NCBI RefSeq assembly: GCF_000424145.1
Contig: NZ_AUJI01000014.1
Span: 1 to 64,000 of the forward strand
From: Butyrivibrio sp. AC2005
GTDB taxonomy: Bacteria > Bacillota > Clostridia > Lachnospirales > Lachnospiraceae
Direction: 5' to 3'
Length of the DNA stretch: 64,000 nt
The translations under genes and the position numbers were made by a program. Shown piece by piece: positions 26,654 through 36,863 of the stretch (position 1 is its first letter; every line of letters begins with the position of its first letter). The notes beneath the pieces are model-generated. The model searched no databases. It worked only from the letters and a program-made list of their open reading frames with translations, and was not told the origin of the DNA.

Positions 26654-26816
26654 TGTAGAGCATTCCTACGTTCACGATCCCACCACAGTTCCTGCATTTA
26701 GAGTATTACTACGTTCACGATCCCACCACAGTTCCTGAATTTAGAGTATTACTACGTTCACAATTCCACTACAGTTCCTGCATTTAGAGTATTACTACAT
26801 TTACTATCCCACCACC
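26654..26816. repeat. 43-bp tandem repeats derived from the 3' end of the CDF gene
   Basis: Units at 26654, 26697 and 26740 (43 bp each) and a last partial unit from 26783 that is the real gene end. On the minus strand, the units at 26697 and (in part) 26740 re-encode the C-terminus GIVNVVIL plus stop codon, with a few base changes; the outermost unit has diverged. Confidence 0.85.
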
Positions 26817-27662
26817 GATTTCATCAGATACTCTTTTTCTTATGTCTTCCGATACCTTGCTGACTTCACGAAAAGGCATGTCCTGCTTAAAGCAAAGTTC
26901 AATATCAACATATTGATCATTTCCGCTTATACGGCTTTTAATCTCTCCAAGTTCATCATAGTATTCATAAAACTCATTTAAAGCCTTGAGAATTTTCAGT
27001 TGTGATTCCTCATCTAATGTCAGATCACTAAGTTCTCGAATAGCATCCGTTAGATGGTGAACCACAATATATGCTAATGGCAACGACACAACTACACATA
27101 CTATCGGTGAAAAATATCTTATCCAACTCTTTTTTTCAAATATAATTCCAATTATCAGAGTTACAATAGAAATTGCATCAAACACGAATTCGTTTCTGGC
27201 TGCAACAAATGCAGAGTGAATCATCCTGCTGTGTTCCTTTTCGACAAAGCTCTTTTCCTTATAATAAATAAATATATCAATTAATAATCCAATAATACTT
27301 ACAACCAGTGCAAACGCAAGGAAATCTTCCTCTATGTCCGGCATTATTATCTTCCTTATTGCAAAGAAAACAACGCAAAAAATTCCCGCAAGATCAAACA
27401 TCTCACAGCTTAGCGCTGATATTGCTTCAACTTTTCCAGTTCCATAGTTAAAAGTAAACTTCAGGTTCTGACTAAGCTTGCCCGAGAGAATAACAATAAT
27501 AATTCCCGGTATCAGAATACTCGCATTCTCGATAAACTCCAGCCACACCACCATAGAACCACTTGCAGCCGCAGCTATAAGCGATGTAACAAACTCAGGA
27601 ATTCTATATATGATTAACAGGATTGCCACTTTTTTCTGTTCAGCCAGGACATTTTTCTGCAT
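26784..27662 (-). CDS. Cation diffusion facilitator-like membrane transporter (atypical)
   Basis: About 292 residues, six membrane segments and a C-terminal cytoplasmic domain of about 80 residues of the CDF (ZT-dimer) type. The loop FNYGTGKVEAISAL matches the CDF YGxGKxE signature. The usual metal ligands are altered: segment 2 has FIENASIL, and segment 5 has RNEFVFDAISIV, with Asn where His is normal. Substrate may differ from Zn/Mn/Fe. The start at 27662 has GGGAG 7-8 nt upstream; the longer frame begins with an unsupported GTG. Confidence 0.78.
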   Translation of the reverse strand: MQKNVLAEQKKVAILLIIYRIPEFVTSLIAAAASGSMVVWLEFIENASILIPGIIIVILSGKLSQNLKFTFNYGTGKVEAISALSCEMFDLAGIFCVVFFAIRKIIMPDIEEDFLAFALVVSIIGLLIDIFIYYKEKSFVEKEHSRMIHSAFVAARNEFVFDAISIVTLIIGIIFEKKSWIRYFSPIVCVVVSLPLAYIVVHHLTDAIRELSDLTLDEESQLKILKALNEFYEYYDELGEIKSRISGNDQYVDIELCFKQDMPFREVSKVSEDIRKRVSDEIGGGIVNVVIL

Positions 27663-27901
27663 ATTGTTTCTCCCTATTATCTCTTTCATTACTTTCACAA
27701 TAACATTTTTATACTATATTTACATTATAATTCAAACATGTTATCATCTAATTCGTTTAAAGGATATTCATCCGCATTTTCCTATTTTAGTTTTTGAAGC
27801 ATTTTCCTATTTTGATTTTTGAAGCATTTTTCTTTTGAGGAGTAGTAATTTGTAAGGAGTATTATTTATATTGCCTCAACGATGGCAATATATAAAAAAG
27901 T

Positions 27902-28672
27902 ATGTCTAATTATTTTTCAACCAGAAAACAGCAGCTAACACAGCTGCTTCACAAATATAAATCTGAAGTAAACACTTTACCTGAAGGAACTCTTGTAATA
28001 TATCAAAATGGAGCAAAGTGGTATCTTCAGGAAAAAGATAAATCCGGCAAATTCAAAAGGACTTATATATCCAAGAGTAAAACTGAATATGCATCACAGC
28101 TTGCTAAAAAGGCTCTGTTAAACAACTTTATTCGCGATATTGAAAATGAGATCAGTGCAATCAATGCTTATTTACGAGTCAGAAAGCAATGCAAGCTCGA
28201 TAAAATATTAAATGCAGATTCTCCTTATCTATCCCTTCTGTCAGATCAATATCAATGGCTAAGTGATCAGGATTACGAATCCAACCCCAATCACCCCGAA
28301 GCCTTGATAATAAAAGCACCTAAGGGACAATTTGTCAGATCAAAGTCAGAAGCTATTATCGCCTACGCTTTGTTTGATCATCAGCTTACTTATACATATG
28401 AGCGTGCACTTTTGCTGGGCGATTACACCATTTATCCTGATTTCACAATTCAACATCCTGTTACCAACAAATTATATATTTGGGAGCACTTTGGTCTTGC
28501 TGATCAAGCCAAGTATCAAAATACTATGTGTAACAAGATTAGAAGCTATATAAATGCCGGATATGTTCCGGGAGACAATCTAATTCTCACCTACGAAACC
28601 GCTGACTATCCTCTTGATATCAGCTACGTTCAAGGGTTAATTGATTTGCATTTTGGAAGAGACATAATATAG
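27902..28672 (+). CDS. Hypothetical protein with PD-(D/E)XK nuclease-like C-terminus
   Basis: 256 residues. N-terminal half: helical, with GTLVIYQNGAKWYLQEKDKSG forming a beta-hairpin. C-terminal half reads like a PD-(D/E)XK core: FVRSKSEAIIAYAL (first Glu), YPDFTI (Asp), LYIWEHFG (Glu in place of the E-x-K strand), then KYQNTMCNKIRSYINAG. These matches suggest a nuclease fold; activity is not shown. No clear ribosome site precedes the ATG. An AAGGAG at about 27855 lies instead before a short out-of-frame ATG at 27886 and an ATTGCC/GGCAAT hairpin, so translation may be weak or controlled. Confidence 0.65.
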   Translation: MSNYFSTRKQQLTQLLHKYKSEVNTLPEGTLVIYQNGAKWYLQEKDKSGKFKRTYISKSKTEYASQLAKKALLNNFIRDIENEISAINAYLRVRKQCKLDKILNADSPYLSLLSDQYQWLSDQDYESNPNHPEALIIKAPKGQFVRSKSEAIIAYALFDHQLTYTYERALLLGDYTIYPDFTIQHPVTNKLYIWEHFGLADQAKYQNTMCNKIRSYINAGYVPGDNLILTYETADYPLDISYVQGLIDLHFGRDII

Positions 28673-29218
28673 TCCAAATCCTGATATACCCATGCGCAAC
28701 TTTTATGCTATCAGCAGCTTTATTTGACCTATAGTTTTTTCTTTGAAAAAAACACATAAAAATCTTGTTTTGGTATCCCTTTTCAACTATAACCAGGCTT
28801 GTTTTAAGTGCTATTTTCGCTGTGAGTCGATTTTTCTTAATTTGGTACCCCTATTTCAAAGTATTATGGGTACCAAATTGATATTTTTATCGAGATATTT
28901 CCTTTATTTGAAATATCACCCTCTAAAACTCACCAAAAAGGATACCAAACAGCAAAAAGTTCCCCAATATTTCCTTTCACACAGAAAAGCACTCAAAAGC
29001 GTCCTCTTTCTCAAGACTGAAACAAAAGCACAAAAGTCTCTGCTTAAGACCTCGTGTAAAAAGACGCCACAGCCTCAAATTTACAAAAGCGCCGCAGCAA
29101 GCCATATCGGCAAGCCACAGCGCCTTATAATCTTATTGTAGGCTTATAAAAACAAAACTGCAATACTTATAAATACACAGCATGTCTGTACACTGTCTAA
29201 TATTTTGGCAAACTCTCT
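28673..29218. other. Non-coding stretch with nested inverted repeats
   Basis: No gene supported; an open frame of 132 codons (28743-29141) looks random, rich in Lys, Ser and Leu without a ribosome site. It contains the GGTACC palindrome copy 2 (28839-28879), outer arms GTTTTGGTATCCCTTTT (28767-28783) and AAAAAGGATACCAAAC (28935-28950), and a possible atpC-side hairpin near 29085-29125. Confidence 0.5.
28839..28879. repeat. GGTACC palindromic repeat, copy 2
   Basis: AATTTGGTACCC (28839-28850) pairs with GGGTACCAAATT (28868-28879). Flanking bases (TTTTTCTTA left, TGATA right) also resemble those of copy 1 at 17432-17472. Confidence 0.7.
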
Positions 29219-29325
29219 ATCAGTCTGCCTAAAATACCCATCAGTCTACTCAAAGCCCATCAATTAGCCTGCTTAAAGATCATCAATCAGTCTGATTACA
29301 AGACATCAATCAGTCTGCAGAACCA
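29219..29325. repeat. Degenerate tandem repeats derived from the 3' end of atpC
   Basis: Four or five units of about 19-24 bp with core ATCAATCAGTCTGC or variants. On the minus strand the core reads GCAGACTGATTGATG; in the gene this is Ala-Asp-stop plus the following bases. The repeat thus begins in the last codons of atpC and continues past the stop codon. Confidence 0.7.
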
Positions 29326-29711
29326 ATTCTTACAAGTGCACGATAAAGCTTGGCTTCGGCGCGGATTCTTGCCTCTTTGGTGAGCTTAGCATCTTTAAGC
29401 GCTTCCTCTGCCCTGGCCTTTGCTGAACGCGCACGTTCCACATCTATTTCGTCGCTCCAAAGCCAGTTTGTAGGAAGAATTCGGACTTCGCCTTCCATAA
29501 CAGAGAGCATGCCTCCTATGCAGGCTGCCTTTCTCTCCTTGCCATCTGCGAAGGTTACATGAGCAGTTCCCATGCCGATGCCTGTACAGTAGTTGGTGTG
29601 TCGGGCAAGAATCTCAACATCACCGTCTATAGTACGAAGCAGCACCTTCTCAACTTCGCCCTCATATTCCAATCCATCAATGGACACGACCTGTAAATGA
29701 TAAGTAGCCAT
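29310..29711 (-). CDS. atpC: F-type ATP synthase epsilon subunit
   Basis: 133 residues, normal length. N-terminal beta-barrel (HLQVVSIDGLEYEGEVEKVL, IDGDVEILARHTNYCTGIG) and C-terminal helical hairpin (DVERARSAKARAEEALKDAK). The subunit links gamma to the c ring and can inhibit ATP hydrolysis by extending its C-terminal helices. Last gene of the atp operon, 12 bp after atpD. Confidence 0.95.
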   Translation of the reverse strand: MATYHLQVVSIDGLEYEGEVEKVLLRTIDGDVEILARHTNYCTGIGMGTAHVTFADGKERKAACIGGMLSVMEGEVRILPTNWLWSDEIDVERARSAKARAEEALKDAKLTKEARIRAEAKLYRALVRIGSAD

Positions 29712-29723
29712 ATATCAACCTCA

Positions 29724-31196
<1,473 letters not shown>

Positions 31197-31226
31197 TTAC
31201 TTTTATCTATAATGAAGACAACTTTT

Positions 31227-32084
31227 TTATGGTTCTTCAGCACCCGCGACGATCTCGGTGATCTCCTGCGTGATGCTTGCCTGTCTGGCTCTGTTATAGT
31301 ACAGACTTAATGTTTCAATCATTTCTTCTGCGTTGTCGGTAGCTGCTTCCATTGCAGTTCTTCTAGCTGCAAGTTCACTCGCAACTGAAATACTTATACT
31401 TGTAAAAAGCACTCCCGCCAAATACTCCGGTACAATTGCATTAAATACAGTCTCACTATCCGGCTCATACAGAATAAGCGATTTAGCTTTTTTATGAGCC
31501 CCGCCTTCTGCTGCCAGATCTGACAGCGGTAAGATGGGACTGGCCTTCGGAACCTGTGACATCATTGATATGAAATCTGTATAACACAGGAAAATATGCC
31601 CGAATTTTCCTTCTTTATATGCTTCACAAATAATCTTTGCTACAGAGAAACACTCTGATACAGTTACCTTTGCAACCTCTGCAAATTCCTCTGTGAAAAT
31701 CGGAACATTTCTGTGCTTGAAATATTCAACAGATTTTTTTCCTATCGGAAATACCTCAATATCACGGCCCTTTGTTTCGCTTTCCATGAACTTAAACAGG
31801 TTGGAGTTATATCCTCCCGCAAGTCCTCTGTCACCGGCAATTACAACATATAACCACTTATCACTCTTGGTTGCCTTGGTGTAAGGCGACTGGAAATCAT
31901 GGTTTTCATTGGCAATGTCCTGCAAAGTTGTAAGCAAAGTATTAAGATAGGGCTTGGAGTTATCTGCTTTCTCCTTAGCCTTTCTCAGCTTACTTGCTGC
32001 AACCAGCTGCATCGCCTTTGTAATCTGCATAGTACTCTGTACGCTTTTTATCCGGAGCTTCACAGCTTTCATATTAGCAGCCAT
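31227..32084 (-). CDS. atpG: F-type ATP synthase gamma subunit
   Basis: 285 residues. N-terminal helix KAVKLRIKSVQSTMQITKAM and C-terminal helix ARQASITQEITEIVAGA are the conserved coiled-coil shaft; the centre has VVIAGDRGLAGGYNSNL. The start has GGAGG 7 nt upstream. Rotates within the alpha3beta3 ring. Confidence 0.96.
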   Translation of the reverse strand: MAANMKAVKLRIKSVQSTMQITKAMQLVAASKLRKAKEKADNSKPYLNTLLTTLQDIANENHDFQSPYTKATKSDKWLYVVIAGDRGLAGGYNSNLFKFMESETKGRDIEVFPIGKKSVEYFKHRNVPIFTEEFAEVAKVTVSECFSVAKIICEAYKEGKFGHIFLCYTDFISMMSQVPKASPILPLSDLAAEGGAHKKAKSLILYEPDSETVFNAIVPEYLAGVLFTSISISVASELAARRTAMEAATDNAEEMIETLSLYYNRARQASITQEITEIVAGAEEP

Positions 32085-32137
32085 GTATTATCCTCCAAAT
32101 TCAACCTGTACTGAAAATGTATTTCTGTACATTTTTC

Positions 32138-33661
32138 TTAAGCTTTCTTGCTTAGGAACTGATCAGTATAAGCCTTGAGTACAGACTTCATCTTCTCTTC
32201 TGTCTCTGCCTCGAGTTTTCCTGTCTCGCGAATAGTCTTCATAACATCGCTTCCGTCAGGATTGGTATCAAGGTATTCGAAAAGTCCAGCCTCATACTCT
32301 GCAATATCTGTAACAGCAACCTCTGTCAGTACATTGTTGATAACTGCGTACAAGATAGCAACCTGTTTTTCAACAGCAACCGGTGAACTCTTATCCTGCT
32401 TAAGAACTTCCACGATTCTTTCACCCTGTGCAAGACGACTCTTGGTGTCTTCATCAAGGTCTGAACCGAACTGAGCAAAACTCTGCAGCTCACGATACTG
32501 TGAATAGATCAGCTTCAGGGTACCTGCAACCTTTTTCATAGCCTTGATCTGAGCATTACCACCTACTCGGGATACTGAGATACCGGGGTTAACCGCAGGC
32601 ATGATACCTGAGTGGAAAAGCTCGGTCTCCAGGAATATCTGTCCATCAGTGATGGAGATAACGTTTGTAGGAATGTATGCAGATACGTCACCGGCCTGAG
32701 TCTCGATGATAGGAAGAGCGGTAAGTGAACCGCCGCCATTTTCATCAGAAAGCTTTGCAGCTCTCTCAAGGAGTCTTGAATGCAGGTAGAATACGTCGCC
32801 GGGATATGCCTCACGTCCCGGAGGTCTGCGAATAAGAAGGGAAAGTGCACGATACGCAACAGCGTGCTTTGAAAGGTCATCATAGATAACCAGTACATGC
32901 TTACCCTTATTCATGAAGTACTCACCCATGGTGCAGCCTGTGTAAGGTGCGATGTACTGCAGCGGGCTGGGTTCTGAAGCCGTAGCTGCAACGACAATGG
33001 AATACTCCATTGCACCTGCGTTCTGCAGTTCTGCCACAAGTGATGTAACTGTAGATCTCTTCTGACCAATTGCAACATAGATACAGATAACATCCTTGCC
33101 CTTCTGGTTGATGATTGTATCGATGGCAATTGTGGTCTTACCTGTCTGACGGTCACCGATGATAAGCTCACGCTGTCCGCGTCCGATCGGGATCATGGAG
33201 TCGATAGCCTTGATACCGGTCTGCAAAGGCTCTTTAACGGGCTGTCTCTCGATGATACCCGGTGCCTTAATCTCAACAGGTCTGTAATCATTTGATTCGA
33301 TAGGGCCTGCGCCGTCGATCGGCTGACCGATAGCATTTACAACACGTCCTATCATTGCATCGCCTACCGGAACGGAAACAACGCGTCCGGTACGCTTAAC
33401 GGTCTGTCCTTCGCTGATACCAACATCTTCTCCGAACAGAACCGCGGATACTACTGTCTCTTCGAGGTTCTGAGCCATTCCGAATGTACCGTTCTCGAAC
33501 TCAAGAAGCTCTCCTGACATACAGTTCAAAAGTCCGCTAACTCTGGAAATACCGTCACCAACGGTGAGAACTGTACCGGTCTCATTCTGAATGATCGCAT
33601 TTTGATAGTTTTTGATCTGGCTTCGAATCACCTCGGATATTTTTTCTGGTTTTAATTCCAT
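32138..33661 (-). CDS. atpA: F-type ATP synthase alpha subunit
   Basis: 507 residues, full length. N-terminal beta barrel ([20 protein letters not shown]), P-loop GDRQTGKT near 170, [16 protein letters not shown] near 265, and the SISDGQIFLE-like [11 protein letters not shown] region. Non-catalytic nucleotide-binding partner of beta. GGAGG-type site upstream; 30 bp after atpH. Confidence 0.97.
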   Translation of the reverse strand: MELKPEKISEVIRSQIKNYQNAIIQNETGTVLTVGDGISRVSGLLNCMSGELLEFENGTFGMAQNLEETVVSAVLFGEDVGISEGQTVKRTGRVVSVPVGDAMIGRVVNAIGQPIDGAGPIESNDYRPVEIKAPGIIERQPVKEPLQTGIKAIDSMIPIGRGQRELIIGDRQTGKTTIAIDTIINQKGKDVICIYVAIGQKRSTVTSLVAELQNAGAMEYSIVVAATASEPSPLQYIAPYTGCTMGEYFMNKGKHVLVIYDDLSKHAVAYRALSLLIRRPPGREAYPGDVFYLHSRLLERAAKLSDENGGGSLTALPIIETQAGDVSAYIPTNVISITDGQIFLETELFHSGIMPAVNPGISVSRVGGNAQIKAMKKVAGTLKLIYSQYRELQSFAQFGSDLDEDTKSRLAQGERIVEVLKQDKSSPVAVEKQVAILYAVINNVLTEVAVTDIAEYEAGLFEYLDTNPDGSDVMKTIRETGKLEAETEEKMKSVLKAYTDQFLSKKA

Positions 33662-33691
33662 TCTAAAAGCCTCCGTGGGTTTTATTCTTTC

Positions 33692-34231
33692 TTATAGGAC
33701 TGTCTCGTCAACCTTCTTGCGGAGTTCATCAAGGCGCCCCTGAACCGTTCCGTCATAGAGCTTTCCTTCGATCTCCACACGGATACCTCCGAGTACAGAT
33801 CCATCGGTTTTCTGAGTTAGAAGAATCTTCTTACCGCTGATGGATTCAAGCTTTGTCTTAAGAGCGCTGACCTGCGACTCATTAAGGGCTATAGCACTTG
33901 TCACTGTTGCTTCCGCAATGCCGTGATCCTTGTTATAGCAGCTTCTGAACCTCTTTTCACATGCTGAAAACTGTCTCAAAATTCCTCTCTCAATGAGAAT
34001 TTTTATAAAGTTCAGCAGGTACGGCTGGAGCTGTCCGTCAAAAGCTTCATCAACAAGCTTTAATCTCTCTTTCCTAGGAACCGAGGGCTCCGATAAAAGC
34101 GTTACATAATCAGGATTCTCCTTGAATATCTCCTTGACCGATTCCATCTGACTTAAGATATCATCCGTAAGGTTTTCCGAAAGCGCCAGATCATACAGAC
34201 TCTGTCCGTATAAATCTCCAGCCTTGGTCAT
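33692..34231 (-). CDS. atpH: F-type ATP synthase delta subunit
   Basis: 179 residues. N-terminal helical bundle beginning AGDLYGQSLYDLALSE; C-terminal GSVLGGIRVEIEGKLYDGTV is the conserved delta/OSCP signature. Connects the b stalk to the top of F1. Overlaps atpF by 4 bp (ATGA). Confidence 0.94.
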   Translation of the reverse strand: MTKAGDLYGQSLYDLALSENLTDDILSQMESVKEIFKENPDYVTLLSEPSVPRKERLKLVDEAFDGQLQPYLLNFIKILIERGILRQFSACEKRFRSCYNKDHGIAEATVTSAIALNESQVSALKTKLESISGKKILLTQKTDGSVLGGIRVEIEGKLYDGTVQGRLDELRKKVDETVL

Positions 34232-34731
34232 GACGCCTCCCCTACATTGTTAATGAATTCATCAATAAGTTTCTTATGATCGTTCTCGTTGATTTCCTTC
34301 TCCACAACTTTTCCTGCAATATCCATTGCAAGTCCGCCAATGGTGTCCTTAGCCTCGTTAATGGCTTTCTTCTTCTCCTGTTCAATGTCAGCTTCAGCTC
34401 TTTCAATGAGACCCTTAGCTTGCTGCTCAGCTTCCTTGACGATAGTGTCAGCCTTGCCCTGTGCTTCCTTGGTTGCAGATGCAACAATATCTGCTGCCTG
34501 TGCCTGTGCGGAAGAAAGGCTTGTCTCATATTCCTTCTTCATCTCTTCAGCCTTCTGCTTTGCTTCGCGAGCTCCCTTGATCTCATTCTCAGTGAGCTGT
34601 CTTCTCTTTTCAATAACCTCATTTATAGGCTTGAAAAGGAACTTCTTAATAAGCCAGAGCTGAATGAAGAGGTTGCATATCTGTGCTATGAACGTCCACG
34701 GAACGATTGTAACTAGATCCTGTGTGCCCAT
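34228..34731 (-). CDS. atpF: F-type ATP synthase b subunit
   Basis: 167 residues: one membrane helix at about 8-28 (PWTFIAQICNLFIQLWLIKKFLF region), then a long charged coiled coil of about 130 residues. Family signature KFLFKPINEVIEKR directly after the membrane helix. Peripheral stalk; coupled to atpH by overlap. Confidence 0.95.
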   Translation of the reverse strand: MGTQDLVTIVPWTFIAQICNLFIQLWLIKKFLFKPINEVIEKRRQLTENEIKGAREAKQKAEEMKKEYETSLSSAQAQAADIVASATKEAQGKADTIVKEAEQQAKGLIERAEADIEQEKKKAINEAKDTIGGLAMDIAGKVVEKEINENDHKKLIDEFINNVGEAS

Positions 34732-34782
34732 TCGTGTACCTCCATTATTTCTACTTTGGGGCTTAAGCTACTGAATAATTAT

Positions 34783-35076
<294 letters not shown>

Positions 35077-35112
35077 CTAGATTTTTTATATGATTTTTCT
35101 TTATTAAGTTTT

Positions 35113-35157
35113 CCCCTCATCCGGCACTTCGTGCCACCTTCCCCCCAAGGGGAAGGC
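35113..35157 (-). repeat. Dispersed two-hairpin repeat, copy C
   Basis: Minus strand: GCCTTCCCCTTGGGGGG, hairpin GGCAC-GAA-GTGCC, GGATGAGGGG. It lies between atpB and atpE, 49 bp before the atpE start. Confidence 0.85.
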
Positions 35158-35173
35158 TGTGAGTTATTTTTTC

Positions 35174-35935
35174 TTAACCCTCAGCCGCATTAGCAATATA
35201 CATAATTGTCAGCATTGAGAAAATAAACGCCTGCATACATCCTGTAAACCAGTCGAAATATACGCCAAGAATAGCAGGGAGTCCGACATCCAGGATCGGA
35301 ATATTAGATAGCACATCACCTACAGCGCCCGGAATAAGTCCGAATATTGCGGAAGAAGCAATCGCAAGTGCTGTATAAATGAGTCCGTCAATAACAATAC
35401 CCGAAAGAATATTACCAAAGTGACGGCAAGCCATACTTACAGGCGTTGCCAGCTCAGATAGGATATTGAACGGTGTCATTACAGCAATCGGCGTTGTGAA
35501 GCTCTTGAGATAACCCAGGAACCCTCCCGCTTTAATCTTACATGCAGTGATGATTATGAAGACCACAATTGCCCACGCTGCTTCCGTAGAAAGATCAGCT
35601 GTCGGACTTCTGAGACCAACAAGGCATATCAGGTTAGACACAATACTTGTGGCGAAAATCGCCGAAACAAGCGGAATCAGCCAGTCGAATTTCGTTCCAC
35701 CGGTATTGCTGCGAACCAGATTGTGTGCCGCCTCTACGATCATCTCTGCAACCGCCTGGCGCTTTGAAATATTCTCTACCCGAAGGTTTCTCGTCAGGAA
35801 GATACACAGCAGCGTTATGATTGCCATTACAATCCAGCTGACTACCAGCGTCTCTGTGATATTGAAATCACCAAGTACAGGTATGCCGGTGTGGATTGTG
35901 TAATAGATCTTACTGCCGGTTACTTCAAAGTTCAT
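35174..35935 (-). CDS. atpB: F-type ATP synthase a subunit
   Basis: 253 residues, five or six membrane helices. The essential Arg is in helix 4 (PVSMACRHFGNILSG; usually S-L-R-L-F-G-N), and the conserved last helix has GCMQAFIFSMLTIMYIANA. It forms the ion half-channels against the c ring. The variant ACRHFGN is a small departure from the common SLRLFGN. Confidence 0.95.
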   Translation of the reverse strand: MNFEVTGSKIYYTIHTGIPVLGDFNITETLVVSWIVMAIITLLCIFLTRNLRVENISKRQAVAEMIVEAAHNLVRSNTGGTKFDWLIPLVSAIFATSIVSNLICLVGLRSPTADLSTEAAWAIVVFIIITACKIKAGGFLGYLKSFTTPIAVMTPFNILSELATPVSMACRHFGNILSGIVIDGLIYTALAIASSAIFGLIPGAVGDVLSNIPILDVGLPAILGVYFDWFTGCMQAFIFSMLTIMYIANAAEG

Positions 35936-35944
35936 ACTCTAGTA

Positions 35945-36379
35945 TCACCTTCCTTTCCTCGCAGTTAGAATCCCGCGAATTTTTATTAAAATACTCGGAA
36001 TAAAAAGAGGAATTACACCGGTTACAAGATTTATAGCCGGTATGAAGATAGATAGAATAACCCACAGAAGCTGCATCATCGTACGATAGCGCAGACTTAC
36101 TGCCATGGTACTTCTTGCTCTGTCCATCTCCTCTTCATTCATCCCTGTGATCTTCTGTACCGTAAGTCCCATCCAAAAGAAGTTACCTACAGCGACGACA
36201 GTTCCACCTATCGCACCCAGAAAGACCGTATAATCAAAAGGTACCTTATAGCCAAATGGCGCATCTTTCGGTACCACTTGATGCAAAACAAAAAACAGTA
36301 CTATAACGATAAGGCTCGCCACCGCTGTCCCCACAGCTATAAATGTGGTTTCCTTTTTCACTGCATCCTGAACTACCAT
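35945..36379 (-). CDS. Membrane protein in the AtpI position of the atp operon
   Basis: 144 residues from ATG 36379, four membrane segments (about 12-32, 46-68, 95-112, 118-138) with a cytoplasmic MNEEEMDRARSTMAVSLRYR between segments 2 and 3. AtpI-type proteins help c-ring assembly; placement right before atpB fits, though the sequence is too diverged for me to name it firmly. The frame continues 21 codons upstream through the dispersed repeat; the true start has GGAG/GGAG bases partly supplied by the repeat's end. Confidence 0.7.
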   Translation of the reverse strand: MVVQDAVKKETTFIAVGTAVASLIVIVLFFVLHQVVPKDAPFGYKVPFDYTVFLGAIGGTVVAVGNFFWMGLTVQKITGMNEEEMDRARSTMAVSLRYRTMMQLLWVILSIFIPAINLVTGVIPLFIPSILIKIRGILTARKGR

Positions 36380-36395
36380 ATCTTTTTTCTCCGCT

Positions 36396-36440
36396 CCCCT
36401 CATCCGGCACTTCGTGCCACCTTCCCCCCAAGGGGAAGGC
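36396..36440 (-). repeat. Dispersed two-hairpin repeat, copy D
   Basis: Minus strand: GCCTTCCCCTTGGGGGG, hairpin GGCAC-GAA-GTGCC, GGATGAGGGG, directly upstream of the AtpI-like gene. It abuts the 34-bp tandem array on its left side in minus-strand order. Confidence 0.85.
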
Positions 36441-36576
36441 ATTTTTATCCAGTTCCTCCCCCTAAAGGGAAGGCATTTTTATCCAGTTCCTCCCCCTAAA
36501 GGGAAGACATTTTTATCCAGTTCCTCCCACTAAAGGGAAGACATTTTTATCCAGTTCCTCCCGCAAAAGGGCAGAC
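36441..36576. repeat. Four 34-bp tandem repeats
   Basis: Units start at 36441, 36475, 36509 and 36543, with consensus ATTTTTATCCAGTTCCTCCC plus CCTAAAGGGAAGGC. The second part resembles the CCCC...GGGGAAGGC end of the dispersed repeat next to it, so the array probably grew from that repeat. It lies between the first two genes of the atp operon. Confidence 0.9.
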
Positions 36577-36584
36577 AATTAAAA

Positions 36585-36863
36585 TCAAATGTGTTTATTG
36601 AAATTTACTTCTTTATCAGGGCGTTTCTTTGTCTGATTCTTCTTTTCCACTTCCAGATACACCTTATAAGCCGTCATGGCAGATCCGCCAAGTCCAAAGA
36701 AGAATCCTAAAATATACACCCATCCGCCGACTCCAAGCCTGGTTGTCAGCATATAACACGCAAAAATACAGATGAGTAGCGGGGTTACCAACGACAACCC
36801 AAGCTGTCCCACCATAGCAAACTGCGTCATAAGTTTTGAAAAATCTGTTGTTTTTTTGATCAT
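36585..36863 (-). CDS. AtpZ/AtpI-family protein, first gene of the atp operon
   Basis: 92 residues, two membrane helices (about 14-37 and 45-67) joined by a short Gly loop, with a basic C-terminus KKNQTKKRPDKE. Typical AtpZ/AtpI family: small, just before the atp genes, with the FFFGLGGSAMTAYKVYLE segment. Suggested roles are Mg2+ or c-ring assembly functions. The start is weakly supported; the ATG at 36863 has no strong ribosome site. Confidence 0.82.
   Translation of the reverse strand: MIKKTTDFSKLMTQFAMVGQLGLSLVTPLLICIFACYMLTTRLGVGGWVYILGFFFGLGGSAMTAYKVYLEVEKKNQTKKRPDKEVNFNKHI

Noticed and set aside
26654-26816. Possible CRISPR array
   Set aside because: The units are contiguous 43-bp tandem repeats without spacers and derive from the CDF gene end.
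28743-29141. Open frame of 132 codons on the plus strand
   Set aside because: It runs through inverted repeats, has no ribosome site, and its composition (Lys/Ser/Leu) looks like chance.
36441-36576. Possible CRISPR array
   Set aside because: 34-bp units are directly adjacent with no unique spacers, and no cas gene is present.
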